Assembly: GCA_038277395.1 (NCBI GenBank)
Contig: CM076193.1
Coordinates: 145,565,813-145,629,812, forward strand
Length of the DNA: 64,000 nucleotides
From: Dryocosmus kuriphilus
Lineage: Eukaryota; Arthropoda; Insecta; Hymenoptera; Cynipidae
Reading direction: 5' to 3'
In this document: positions 34,727 to 46,127 of the stretch, one piece after another
How positions within the stretch are numbered: the first letter of the stretch is position 1
How the letters are laid out: each line of letters begins with the position of its first letter
Position numbers and translations under genes: made by a program
Notes under the pieces: model-generated
Databases searched by the model: none
What the model was told of the DNA's origin: nothing
Seen by the model: only the letters and a program-made list of their open reading frames with translations

Positions 34727-36163
34727 CCCCTGGACACATGGAATGGCTTAAGGCTTCTCGTCCACTCAACGAAGTTAAGCAGCATTTGGCTCAGGTATGT
34801 TAAGCTGGTACAACACTATTGAGGTATAGAGATGTAACCTATTTCATAATTTAGGGCTCATTTAGGGCTAATTTGGGCCCCTATTCCCAAATTTAGGGCT
34901 CTATTATTTTTTGAAAAAAATCGTGTTTGCGCCAGCTTAACGTTAAGCTGGCCGAACATTGCTGTAAAACGTACTAAAAATGATTTTACAGAAAATTCAC
35001 CTCATACAATAATTTAGGGCTCATTTAGGGCTCCCCAAATATGATATTTAAACATTAAAAAAAGTTTTTTTTTTTTTTTTTCATTTCCCTTGCATAACTT
35101 CAGGCTCACTTAAGGCTCCTAAATTATCGTCGACCGAAAGTCGTGCGATGTTTCATTTGCCCTTCTTTTTTTTTTTGTTATATATGGTGCTGTGCCACCT
35201 TAACGTTATAAAAAATACCTGAATAAAGTCACAAAACCCATTTTTTCCACTCGTATATTTTAGGGCTCATTAAGGACTAATTTGCGCCAGTAGTCTCAAA
35301 TTTAGGGCTCCAATATTTTGTTGTTTTAGTGTTTACACTAGCTTGATGTTAAGCTGGCCGAACATTGCTGTAAAACGTACTAAGAATGATTTTACGGAAA
35401 ATTCACCTCATACAATAACTTAGGGCTCATTTAGGGCTCTGGGAATATAATAATATTTAAAAAAAAAAAGGTGAATTTTCCGTAAAATCATTTTTAGTAC
35501 GTTTTACAGCAATGTTCGGCCAGCTTAACGTCAAGCTAGTGCAAACACTATTTATACAAAAAAATATTGGAGCCTTAAATTTGAGACTACGGGCCCAAAT
35601 TAGTCCTTAATGAGCCCTAAAATATACGAGTGGAAAGAATGGGTTTTACGACTTTCTTCACGTATTTTTTTATAACGTTAAGGTGGCACAACACCATATA
35701 TAACAAAAAAGAAAGGGCAAAGAAAACATCGCACGACTTTCGGTCGACGATAATTTAGGAGCCTTAAATGAGCCTGAGATTGTGCAAGGGAAATGAAAAA
35801 ATAATAAATTTTTTTTGGTAAAATTATTTAAACAATAATTGTTTAAACATTTTTTTTCAATTTTGATTATTATATTTTCAGAGCTCTAAATGAGCCCTAA
35901 ATTATTGTATGAGGTGAATTTTCTGTAAAATCATTCTCAGTACGTTTTACAGCAATGTTCGGCCAGTTTACCGTTAAGCTGGCGCAAACACGGTTTTTTT
36001 CAAAAAATAATAGAGCCTTACATTTGGGAATATGGGCCCAAATTAGCCCTAAATGAACCCTAAATTATGAAATAGGTTACATCTCTATACTTCAATAGTG
36101 TTGTGCCAGCTTCACATACCTGTTTGGCTCGGTTATTCTCGGATTGGTGCCCTCGTACTATAC
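34727..36163 (+). pseudogene. 5S rRNA-like sequence, interrupted by a transposon
   Basis: 34727-34792 joined to 36131-36163 resembles the middle and 3' part of eukaryotic 5S rRNA. Recognisable blocks are CTTCTCGTCC, CGAAGTTAAGCAGCAT, then after the insertion GGTTATTCTCGGATTGGTG. In 5S these correspond to the loop A/helix III region and the internal promoter box region (GAAGTTAAGCA...GGTTAGTACTTGGATGGGTGACC). Several changes mean it is not an intact 5S gene; it could be a 5S pseudogene or the head of a 5S-derived SINE. It is followed directly by G18 (36164-36181) rather than the normal 3' end. Confidence 0.6.
34793..36122. mobile_element. 1.33-kb palindromic element inserted in the 5S-like sequence
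   Basis: Ends are AGGTATGTTAAGCTGG and the inverse of AGGTATGTGAAGCTGG, with TTTGGCTC at 34785-34792 and 36123-36130. The arms are inverted copies over most of the length, centred near 35460. Internal GCCAGCTTAACGTTAAGCTG-type junctions recur (about 34938, 35338, 35515, 35960), each made of two element-type ends fused, with 'agggctcatttagggct' blocks alongside. Both features are shared with the 6.7-11.4 kb array element, so the two belong to related families. No coding capacity. Confidence 0.75.
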
Positions 36164-36239
36164 GGGGGGGGGGGGGGGGGGCATATATCAGCTTTAAGCT
36201 TTCTTCACTCTCTAATTAATAATAATAATGGTATATACA

Positions 36240-36660
36240 CACTCACATAATTTTATTCAATTGATTTTTAAAAATTTTACCAGTGAATTGAATAAACAAA
36301 CATTTCAACAAAAAACAATTTTTTAATACTTTTTTTCAATAGGAAAATCGCTGTTTCGAATGTTTATCGTCAAAAAAAGAGACTTTTCCGTTGAAAAAAA
36401 GTGTTTGAAATTTATATATTCACAAAATATTAATTAATTTGACCAAAGAATTGAATAAATAAATATTTCAATGAATAAGAAATTTGTAACAATTTCACTG
36501 TTTTCAATGAAAAATTCATCGTAGAAACAGCCAGTTTTTCATTAAAAACAAGTGTTAAAAATTTGTATATTTACATACTTTTATTAAATTTTACCCAAGA
36601 ATTGAATAAATGAACATAAAAAGCAAAAAAAAGTTTTTCATGGTCAAAGGCTTTTTCTCC
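36240..36660 (+). repeat. Hairpin satellite, three monomers
   Basis: The marker GAATTGAATAAA occurs at 36285, 36448 and 36599 (spacing 163 and 151). Each monomer has an inverted repeat of roughly 25-30 bp on either side of a TTTATCGTC-like centre, as in the array at 46-48 kb. Confidence 0.7.
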
Positions 36661-38680
36661 GAAATGGCCAAAAATACTCAGGTAAATGACCTTCCATTAC
36701 AAAAAATTATGAATCCCTAAAAAAAAAACATTTCGCGGTCTCGCGTGCCATCAGTGGAAGTAACGAGAAATAATTTTTAAAAAAAATATATATATAAATA
36801 AGAGTTCCCTCATATTACTTTTACATATTTCAAATATTCCGTGATAAGCACTGAAATATATTCCAAAATATTCCTAAATATTCTGAAGTATTACCCAATA
36901 TTCTTAAGTATTCCGAAGTATTCCTTGAGAATTTTAAAGGCAATTTTTCTCATCAAGAAGGTTTATTTCGATTTTGGATTTATGTAGCAAAAATTTTTGA
37001 AAAGGTGGCAATTAAAGTATGTCGACTTGGACATTGATAAAGATATTTTGAGCCAAGATGGTTTATCTGAACCTGCAGGGAGCAAGAAGTCACGATAATT
37101 TACATTTACCAAGTGTAAATGATACGTGGGCCTAAAAAGGAGTGTGGGGTCTTAACGATGGCGGAACTCGAGAGGTGCTGCTACTCGATGAGGCTGATCA
37201 TGATTCTTTGAAGTTGTCCATGCATAATCGCGATAAAGTTGGCAATATAATGAGGGCCTTCCTTGTGACTCGCCGACAAAGGCCGGGTCGCAATCCTCCT
37301 CTCTCTCTCTCTCTCTCTCTCCCTCCTACCAACCAATCGCACATAGTACAAGTTTGTCTTCTAACGCAATTTTGCCGCAGCACGTGATTCAAGATTTAGT
37401 TCGTGGGAATCACACTTTCTGCATATAAACACAAGTCTTGTCAAACTATTCCGTGTAAAGTATCAAAATTTGTAAAAAAAAAAACAAAAAACGAGGGGTT
37501 GATCACTATTTATTTGGTTCACGCACCCCTAAATTTGTTCCATTTGATGGACAAGTAAGTGCAAATTTTTCTTTTTAACAAAAAAAAAAAAAAAAAAGTT
37601 TAAAAGGCTGTTCTGGAGCTGGAATTAAACAATTAAAGCTTCGCGTATAAAATATTCAAAACGGAAAATATGATATTTTAACCCCTATAAGGGGTAGTTT
37701 TCCACGCTTAAGGATTTTTGGTCTAATTGGGTCCAATTGAGGGTTCGGATACAATAACCGACTCAACGCTCGAAAACGCGTAGAAGTATTGTCCAACCGG
37801 CTGGTGATATGGACATTTTGAAGTTCAAAAATTTTAATTTAAAAAAATACTAAGTGTAGAGAATGACGAGACGGAACTTTTTTCCATTCAAAGTTTTTCT
37901 ATCCGAGGAATATTTTTTAATAATAATAATAATTATAATGTGAAGAAAATTTGTCCCCAAATTTAATTATTTTTTAGAACATAAATCGTCACAAGTTAAC
38001 CAAATATTATTGAAACTGTTTAAGAATTGGTGCATATATGCAGTATACCCTAGCGATGCTCACGAAATAAGGAAAAAACTGAAAATCGTCTATTCTTTAG
38101 TAATATTTAATTGCAAATTGAGGCCAGTCGGTAATCACGTTTTTTTAGATTCGCCGACAAAAAGTCTGCAGGGAACTTCAAGTTTGAAACAACTTCCAGT
38201 GAGACATTTTTTCCTCACTATTGAAGGAAGATTTCTCGAAATTTCCAGATCGATTCATTGAAAATTAACTGAATTATCCATTTTGTAAGAAAGCACGCGA
38301 CGCCGTTTACGAATGAATCGTGAGAAGATTCACGCGTTTCTCTACGTTTGCCTATACAGGACTCGACTTTTAAATAATTAAATATTTAAAACCTTCGTAT
38401 AGAAAAAATCTGGGCTTATTTTGCGTCAGACATCGACCCAAAATTTGAGACGCAGCATTTACCATGATTTGTATTTTCTGCCAAATACCTTTTTATTTTT
38501 ATGGAAATTTACGTCAATTAATAGTTTTAATCATTTTAAGGATGTTTAAAGTCCCGGGACTGTGATTTAATCTCTTTTCTTTTAAATAAAAATATACACT
38601 TATTTTTTCACCAATTGGAACAAATTTAGGGGGTGCGTAAAAAAAAAAAAATTTTTTTTTTTTTTGGAACACCGTATTCA
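36661..38680. other. Host-like sequence and a possible 1.1-kb TIR element; no gene recognised
   Basis: 37080-37440 is balanced, CpG-bearing host-like DNA with a (CT)n at about 37297-37322; the frames over it are not recognisable. At 37525-37552 GCACCCCTAAATTTGTTCC is mirrored by GGAACAAATTTAGGGGGTGC at about 38618-38637, which would bound a ~1.1-kb element whose interior shows no coding sequence. Confidence 0.4.
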
Positions 38681-40100
38681 CTCTTGAAATCTGTTGTACA
38701 ATTTTTCATGAAATCTTTATGAAATCTTGTAAAATCTTTGAACTCTCTTGTCATTTCTATCATTTTAAAATATTTCCCAAATGGTGAATCTATCTACGCG
38801 TCCAAAATTCTAATATTTTAATTAAAAATGTATTTCCAAACTTTAATCATAATAATGAATGACAAATATTATATAAAACGATTTATTCTTAGATTTATTC
38901 AAATAAATAGGAAGGAAATAGGAATTTAGTCCAGTGGTTTAAGGAATACTTTCTTATAAATTTAAACTGCAAAATTGCATGATTATAATAAGAAAGTAAA
39001 TATTTCAAAAATTGAACATAATTTTAAGAATCTCAAAGAGATGACAAAAAATACTCGAGGGGTCGACCACTAAAGTATTCCTCGTACACTCACGAAATAT
39101 TCCGACAATATTCCTAAGTATTCCGAAGCATTCTCCAATATTCTTAAATATTCCCTAATATTCCTACATATTCCAAGTCTTCCGTAATTTACATTTAAAT
39201 ATATTTCGAAATATTCCTACGTATTTCTATAAAATAAATCTCTTCATAACCTTTGAAACAACTTACACAAAATTCCCCTAGAATATTTGAAATTCTTTGA
39301 AATTCCCTTAAATTTTATGCTTTTTGAAATACCTTAAAATCTTTAGAAACCTGAAAATCTTCTGATATTCCTTGACATTTTTTTTATTCATCGAAACCAC
39401 TTGAAATCAATAATATCCTCGAAAATCCTATGAAATCCTTTAGATAATGTAAAATTCTTTTACAAATTTTGAACTCTGGCATCACTAAAAATCTTGTTTT
39501 TTTGAAATCCTTGAAATTTTTAAAAACATTTTTAATCCGTTGAAATTCCTAGAAATCCCTCAGAATCTTTTAAATCCTTAGAAAATTTTTTAACATCCCT
39601 TGAAATTCTCATAAATAACTTAAATGTTGAAATATTTTAATTTCTTCTGGAGTCTCTTTAAATCTTTCTGTAACCCTTAAAATAAGTAAATTAAAATAAG
39701 TAATTTCCCATGAAATCCTTTAAATTTTGTAAAATTCGTTTAAAATTTTTGAAATTTGGAATCATTAAAAATCTTATTTCTTTGAAATCATTCAAATTCC
39801 CCTGAAATGTTTTAAATTTCTTAAAAACTTTGCATTCACAGGTCCTAAAAAATCCCTTGATTTTGTGAAATCCTTTGAAACCTCTTGTAAAAAGGTCCCC
39901 TAAAAAGTCTCTGCAATTTTTGACAATCTTTTTAAATCCTACAAAATTCTTTAAAATCTTTTGATATCCTTACAAATCATGGAAATAATTTAATTTCTAC
40001 TGGAATTTCTTGAAATCTTTATAAATTCCTTAAAATCAATAATATCCTTGGAAATCCTTTAAATCTTGTAAAATTATTTTAAAATCTTGAAATATTCTGA
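38680..40100. repeat. Degenerate AT-rich repeat (CCTTGAAATC type)
   Basis: Many imperfect repeats of 'tgaaatcctttgaaat' and 'atattcctaagtattcc'. The TTTGGAAATATTT block of 16.5-17.6 kb appears here in inverse form, so the two regions are likely diverged copies in opposite orientation. No coding region is supported. Confidence 0.5.
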
Positions 40101-41280
40101 AATTCCCTCATATTCTAAGTATCCTTTTGTATTCGCAGATAATCTGAAGTATTCGCAAGTATTCTCAAGTATTCCGAAGCATTCTTTCAGAATATATTCC
40201 TCGTACACCCAAACTGAGAGTGCGAGACCCCTCAAAAATACCGAAAATGAAAATTTCGGACATTTGAAAAATGAAGCAAATAAAAATTCTCGAAAGAAAA
40301 TTACCCCAAGTACAAAATTCCCGAAATTAAACAATTTATTAAAAAATGTTTTTTAATAAATATTATTTATGTATTAAAAATACGATAGGTAATACAAAAT
40401 ATTTTAAAAATTATTGTGATTTTTAATTCAAACAATAGTTGAAAAAATACACTGAAAATTTTCAAAAAATTTCTTCGGGAATAAAATATTTCGTTATCGT
40501 ATTTTTAATAAACAAATAATATTAATTAAGAAAACTTTTAAGGCCCAATAAGAAAAAAATCTGTAGGTTTTTTTTTTTGAAAAAGTGAGAATTTCATTTT
40601 GATAAACGAAAACTTTTATTCTTTAAAAATCTGTGCAAAATATGAAAAAAAGTGTGCAAGTCAAAGTTTCCTTATTCATATTATATTCATATTCACATTC
40701 ATATATCATATTCATATTCATATATCATCATATATATTCATATTCCTTATCCAATGTTTCCTTATTTGAAATTTACAAAATTATGCTCTTTTCTAGTTTT
40801 TTATCTAGGGTCGTTTTCAAAATTTTACAAGGAAATGAAAAAGTTTTTCGTACTATTATGGAATTCCCAGCTTTTTTTTTCAATTTTTGAAAAAATTTTG
40901 AAAACAACATCAGATATAATTTTAGAAAAGAGGATAATTTTGTAGATTTCACACAGAGAACATTTTTGACCTACAAACTTTTTTCGCATCTCTCATAGTT
41001 TTCAAGAAAAATGAAACTATAATTCTAAAAACGAAATAGTCATTTTTCTCAAAAATTAGGATATCATTGAAACGGAAACTAATAAAACTGGATCTGCAAA
41101 CACTTTGGGGTTGAACCCAATGTGAAATCTTTTGAAATTTTTGTAAAATCTTTAAAATCTCTTGAAGTCTCTAAATCCCTTGAAATTGTTTGAAATCTTC
41201 GAAATTTTTTTTGAAATTTTTGTTATCTTTGTGAAATACTTGAAATCTTTTAAAATATCCTGAAATCCTGAAATATGGTG
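40101..41280. other. No gene recognised; AT-rich
   Basis: AT-rich DNA with an ATTCATATTC-type microsatellite at about 40675-40745. Open frames here follow base composition. Confidence 0.4.
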
Positions 41281-44200
41281 TACAGTCAAAATTCGAATTC
41301 CAAAAACGCTTTTCTTCGAAAAACCTGTATTGTAAATTTTGACAAAATAGAGCTATTTGGACTTTCCTTCCAGATTTTGGTGAGTGGTGACGTTTATTGT
41401 CCTGTTTCAAAATCCGCGCGAAAGATTAAAGAAGGTTTAAAATAACCAAAATGGCAAATGTTTTTCTAAAAATGCAAAAAGTCTATTTTTTCAAGAAATC
41501 CGTATTTATATTTTTTGTCCATTTTCTTTATTAATTTTTCCTTACGTACGGAAGACGCTCTGTAATTTTTATGCGGGCTAAAACATTTTTGTGTCCAAGA
41601 GAATTTTTTCCTCAGAAAATCGAGTTTTCGCATTTTTCGCGAAAAAAGCAAGAAATACAAAAAATGTTAATATTAAAATTAGCGCCACTATAAAAGTTCT
41701 ACAAAAAATGCCTCTTTGTTTTTTATAATATCTTGCATCGTTTACGAGAAAAATGCAAAAATTTATTTTTCGGGGGAAAAAATTCCGCTGGCTTAAAAAA
41801 TGGTTCAATATATAAGAAGAAACTTTTTAAAAATATTTTTAAAAATAAAAAAGGTGGGGTCTTCCAGAAAATCTTCTTGATTTTTTTCAACGAATTTTGA
41901 AATCACGAAAAGATTTTCCCGAAGACCCCACATGTTTTATTTTTTAAAAATAGTTTTCCAAAGTTTTTGCTTATATGAGGAAGAAATCGTATTATTTTTA
42001 CGCGAGCTGAACCATTTTTGAGGCCAGAGGAAGTTTTTCCCCCTGAAAATTGAATTTTCGCATTCTTGTAAACAATGCAATATATCACAAAGGACAAATA
42101 GGTATTTTTTGTAGAAGTTTCCTAGTGGCGCTAACTTTAATATTAACATTTTTTTTGTATCGTGTGTTGTTTTCGTGAAAAATTCGAAAACTCGATTTTA
42201 CGAGAAAAAAATTCTCTCCTGGCCACAAAAACAGTTTAGGCCTCATAGAACTTATAGAGTGCCTTCCTTATATAAGGTCCAATTGATTTAAAAAAAATTG
42301 ACAAAAATAAAGCTATGGGTTTTTTGAGAAAATAAAATTTTTCTGTTTTTAGAAAAACAGCCGCTATTTTGTTTATTTTGAACCCTTTTTCAATTTTTCT
42401 CGCAGATTTTGAAAGAGGACGATAAATCTCACTAGAATCTCATAACTTTGTATAAATTTTTTTTTGCAAATCGAAAAAATACATATCACCAAAAAGGAAT
42501 CAAGTTTAGAATAAAAAATGTTGGGACGAAAAGAAATTGAAATTTTTCAATTGGGTTCAGGTTTGAAAATCACACAAGCATCTCTTAATTAATTTAAAGA
42601 TCCACTTGGTGCTCATTAACCAAATATTTTCTTCCTCATCTTGAAAAAAACGTGGCAATATAAATTAAAAAGAATCTCTGCTGATGAATAATGGACTTGT
42701 CTCGATCGAGAATCGACATCCGATCAATTTGAGACCACCGAGTGCATCATGGGAAGACGTAGTCTCGTTCTTGATCTTCCTTCTCAAGTTTTCTTACTCT
42801 CGAGACCTACAACTCATTTTCTTTTTTTCTTTTCGCTATTCCGCCTCTTTCAACTCTTTCCCTCTTATTCTCTTATTCTCTCTCATCCTCCCTGTGTCCA
42901 GGCCTTATTATATCTTTGTGGTTTTTGACGGGGATTCCACTTTATCGTCATTAAAATTATATTAGCTTTCACGACTAACCATACACGTTCATGTAAAAGT
43001 TCATCTTCCCCATTAATTTAATTCCCAGACTCAGATATTTGCATCTTTTGAAATTAAATTTTTCAAATGAAAATAATACAGGTTTTAGTGAATATAATTA
43101 ATTTAATTAATTAATTTTTTTTAGCGATTTCAATGCAGATACCCAATGGTCCTCATTCCTCGAACTCTCGCGAGGAGCATTCAATTATTTGACTTTACTT
43201 CAGCTTCAGCGCATTAGCATGCATCTGAATAATTCATGGCTGAACAGTTAATCCAGCAGAATGTAAATTAATCCCTTTAATTGCGAGCGACAAAACGTTG
43301 TGAAGCTGTTACCAGACCGTACTTATTCTCATTCCCTTATAACCTAATAAGATGTTCTTCTACCTTTCAAAAAAGAGTCCCCTCTTCGGATTGCAAACGA
43401 ATTACTATTAGTATTCATTATCAAACTTTTAGTGCTGTATAAATCTTGCCAGATTTGATTTTATTCGCTTCAGCGCGAAACTAAATTCCCTTTTCCAATC
43501 AGGTATCGATGAACTTTATACATACTCCCAAGCATCTTCACTGAATCCAAGTAACTTTATCTCAGGTGTCGAGTGATGTTGCACAGATAAGGTGAAGCAA
43601 AGGTGATGGCACTTGGTGCAAAATTCTGTAAACTCTCACTTTACATCGTGTTCAGAAGCTTATCACGAGCCAAGTCTTGATTAGTCTTGCATCTTAAGTA
43701 AAGACAGATTTTCTTCTTTCTTGAAAAGGGACACTTTCGTGAAAAAGGACTTGACAATTTAACAAAAAGTTTGTTTGCTTTTCATTTATTAAAATGCTTT
43801 TATTTTTCAATTCCCTGGTAAAACTTTATAAAATAATGTAGATATATACATTTTTTACACTTGTTTTAAATTAAAAACACGCTTTCTGAATGCTTATCGT
43901 CGAAAAACGTCGAAAAAGCGAGTTTTCAGAGGAAAATAGATGATACGTACTTTTTCAATTTGCAAAAAAAAATTTATACAAAGTTATGAGATTCTAGTGA
44001 GGTTTATCATCCTCTTTCAAAAACTGCGAGAACAATTGAAAAAGGGTTCAAAGTAAACAAAATAGCGGCTGTTTTTCTAAAAACAGAAAAATTTTATTTT
44101 CTCAAAAAACCCAGTTATATTTTTGTCAATTTTTTAAAATCAATTTGTCCTTATATAAGGAAGGCACTTTGTAAGTTTTATGAGGACTAAACTATTTTTG

Positions 44201-46000
44201 TGGCCAGGAGAATTTTTTTTCTCGTAAAATCGAGTTTTCGAATTTTTCACGAAAACAACAAACGATAAAAAAAATGTTAATATTAAAGTTAGCGCCACTA
44301 GGAAACTTCTACAAAAAATACCTATTTGTCCTTTGTGATATCTTGCATAGTTTACGAGAAGAATGCGAAAATTAAATTTTCGGGGGGAAAAACTTCCTCT
44401 GGCTTCAAAAATGTTTTAGCTCGCGTAAAAATAATATGATTTCTTCCTCATATAAGCAAAAACTTTTGAAAACTATTTTTAAAAAATAAAACATACGGGG
44501 TCTTCCAGAAAATCTTTTCATGATTTCAAAATTCGTTGAAAAAAATCAAGAAGATTTTCTGGAAGACCCCACCTTTTTTATTTTTAAAAATATTTTTAAA
44601 AAGTTTCTTCTTATATAAGGAAGACATATTAAAATGCTTTTATTTTTCAATTCCTTGGTAGCACTTTATAAAATAATGTATATATATATATATATACATT
44701 TTTTACACTTGTTTTAAATTAAAAACTCGCTTTCCGAATGCTTATCGTCGAAAAACGTCGAAAAAGCGAGTTTTGAGAGGAAAATAGATGATATGTATTT
44801 TTTCGATTTGCAAAAAAAAATGTATACAAAGTTATGAGATTCTAGTGAGGTTTACCATCCTCTTTCAAAATCTGCAAGAAGAATTGAAAAAGGGTTCAAA
44901 ATAAACAAAATAGCGGCTGTTTTTCTAAAAACAGAAAAATTTTATTTTCTCAAAAAACCCATAGTTATATTTTTGTCAATTTTTTAAAATCAATTTGTCC
45001 TTATATAAGGAAGGCACTCTGTAAGTTTTATGAGGCCTAAACTATTTTTGTTGCCAGGAGAATTTTTTTCTCGTAAAATCGAGTTTTCGAATTTTTCACG
45101 AAAACAACAAACGATACAAAAAAAATGTTAATATTAAAGTTAGCGCCACAAGGAAACTTCTACAAAAAATACCTATTTGTCCTTTGTGATATATTGCATT
45201 GTTTACAAGAATGCGAAAAATTCAATTTTCAGGGGGAAAAACTTCCTCTGGCCTCAAAAATGGTTCAGCTCGCGTAAAAATAATACGATTTCTTCCTCAT
45301 ATAAGCAAAAACTTTGGAAAACTATTTTTAAAAAATAAAACATGTGGGGTCTTCGGGAAAATCTTTTCGTGATTTCAAAATTCGTTGAAAAAAATCAAGA
45401 AGATTTTCTGGAAGACCCCACCTTTTTTATTTTTAAAAATATTTTTAAAAAGTTTCTTCTTATATATTGAACCATTTTTTAAGCCAGCGGAATTTTTTCC
45501 CCCGAAAAATAAATTTTTGCATTTTTCTCGTAAACGATGCAAGATATTATAAAAAACAAAGAGGCATTTTTTGTAGAACTTTTATAGTGGCGCTAATTTT
45601 AATATTAACATTTTTTGTATTTCTTGCTTTTTTTCGCGAAAAATGCGAAAACTCGATTTTCTGAGGAAAAAATTCTCTTGGACACAAAAATGTTTTAACC
45701 CGCATAAAAATTACAGTGTCTTCCGCACGTAAGGAAAAATTAATAAAGACAATGGACAAAAAATATAAATACGGATTTTTTTAAAAAATAAACTTTTTGC
45801 ATTTTTAGAAAAACATTTGCCATTTTTTTTATTTTAAACCTTTTTTAATCTTTCGCGCGGATTTTGAAAGAGGACGATAAACGTCACCACTCACCAGAAT
45901 CTGGAAGGAAAGTCCAAATAGCTCTATTTTGTTAAAATTTACAATACAGGTTTTTCGAAAAAAAACACGTTTTTTTCGAAAAACCCACTTCAAAATTCAA
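41281..46000. repeat. 4.7-kb inverted repeat with asymmetric right arm
   Basis: Left arm 41281-42490 is the inverse of right arm material in 43945-46000. The outermost ~530 bp (41281-41815 versus 45467-46000) match once. The inner ~680 bp of the left arm match twice on the right (43945-44629 and 44800-45467), because an ~840-bp block (43789-44628 and 44629-45470) is duplicated in tandem. A near-identical 50-odd-residue frame beginning MNHFLSQRNFFPRKINFCIF is read at 41578-41808 (minus) and 45467-45664 (plus), showing how recent the arms are. The loop 42.5-43.8 kb is unrelated host-like DNA. No TIR motif or target duplication was resolved. Confidence 0.75.
42510..43788. other. Host-like spacer between the inverted arms; no gene recognised
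   Basis: Composition is more balanced than the arms. A 93-codon frame at 42684-42965 has no similarity I recognise and a CT-rich stretch explains part of it. Nothing else is seen. Confidence 0.4.
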
Positions 46001-46127
46001 ATACTCATAACTTCGTATAAATTTTTTTCTTGCAAATTTAAAAAATACGCATCGCCTGTTTTCCTCTCAAAAACAATATATTTCGTCATCCACAAATTCT
46101 GCGACTTGAAATTAAGACCTGCTTGAT

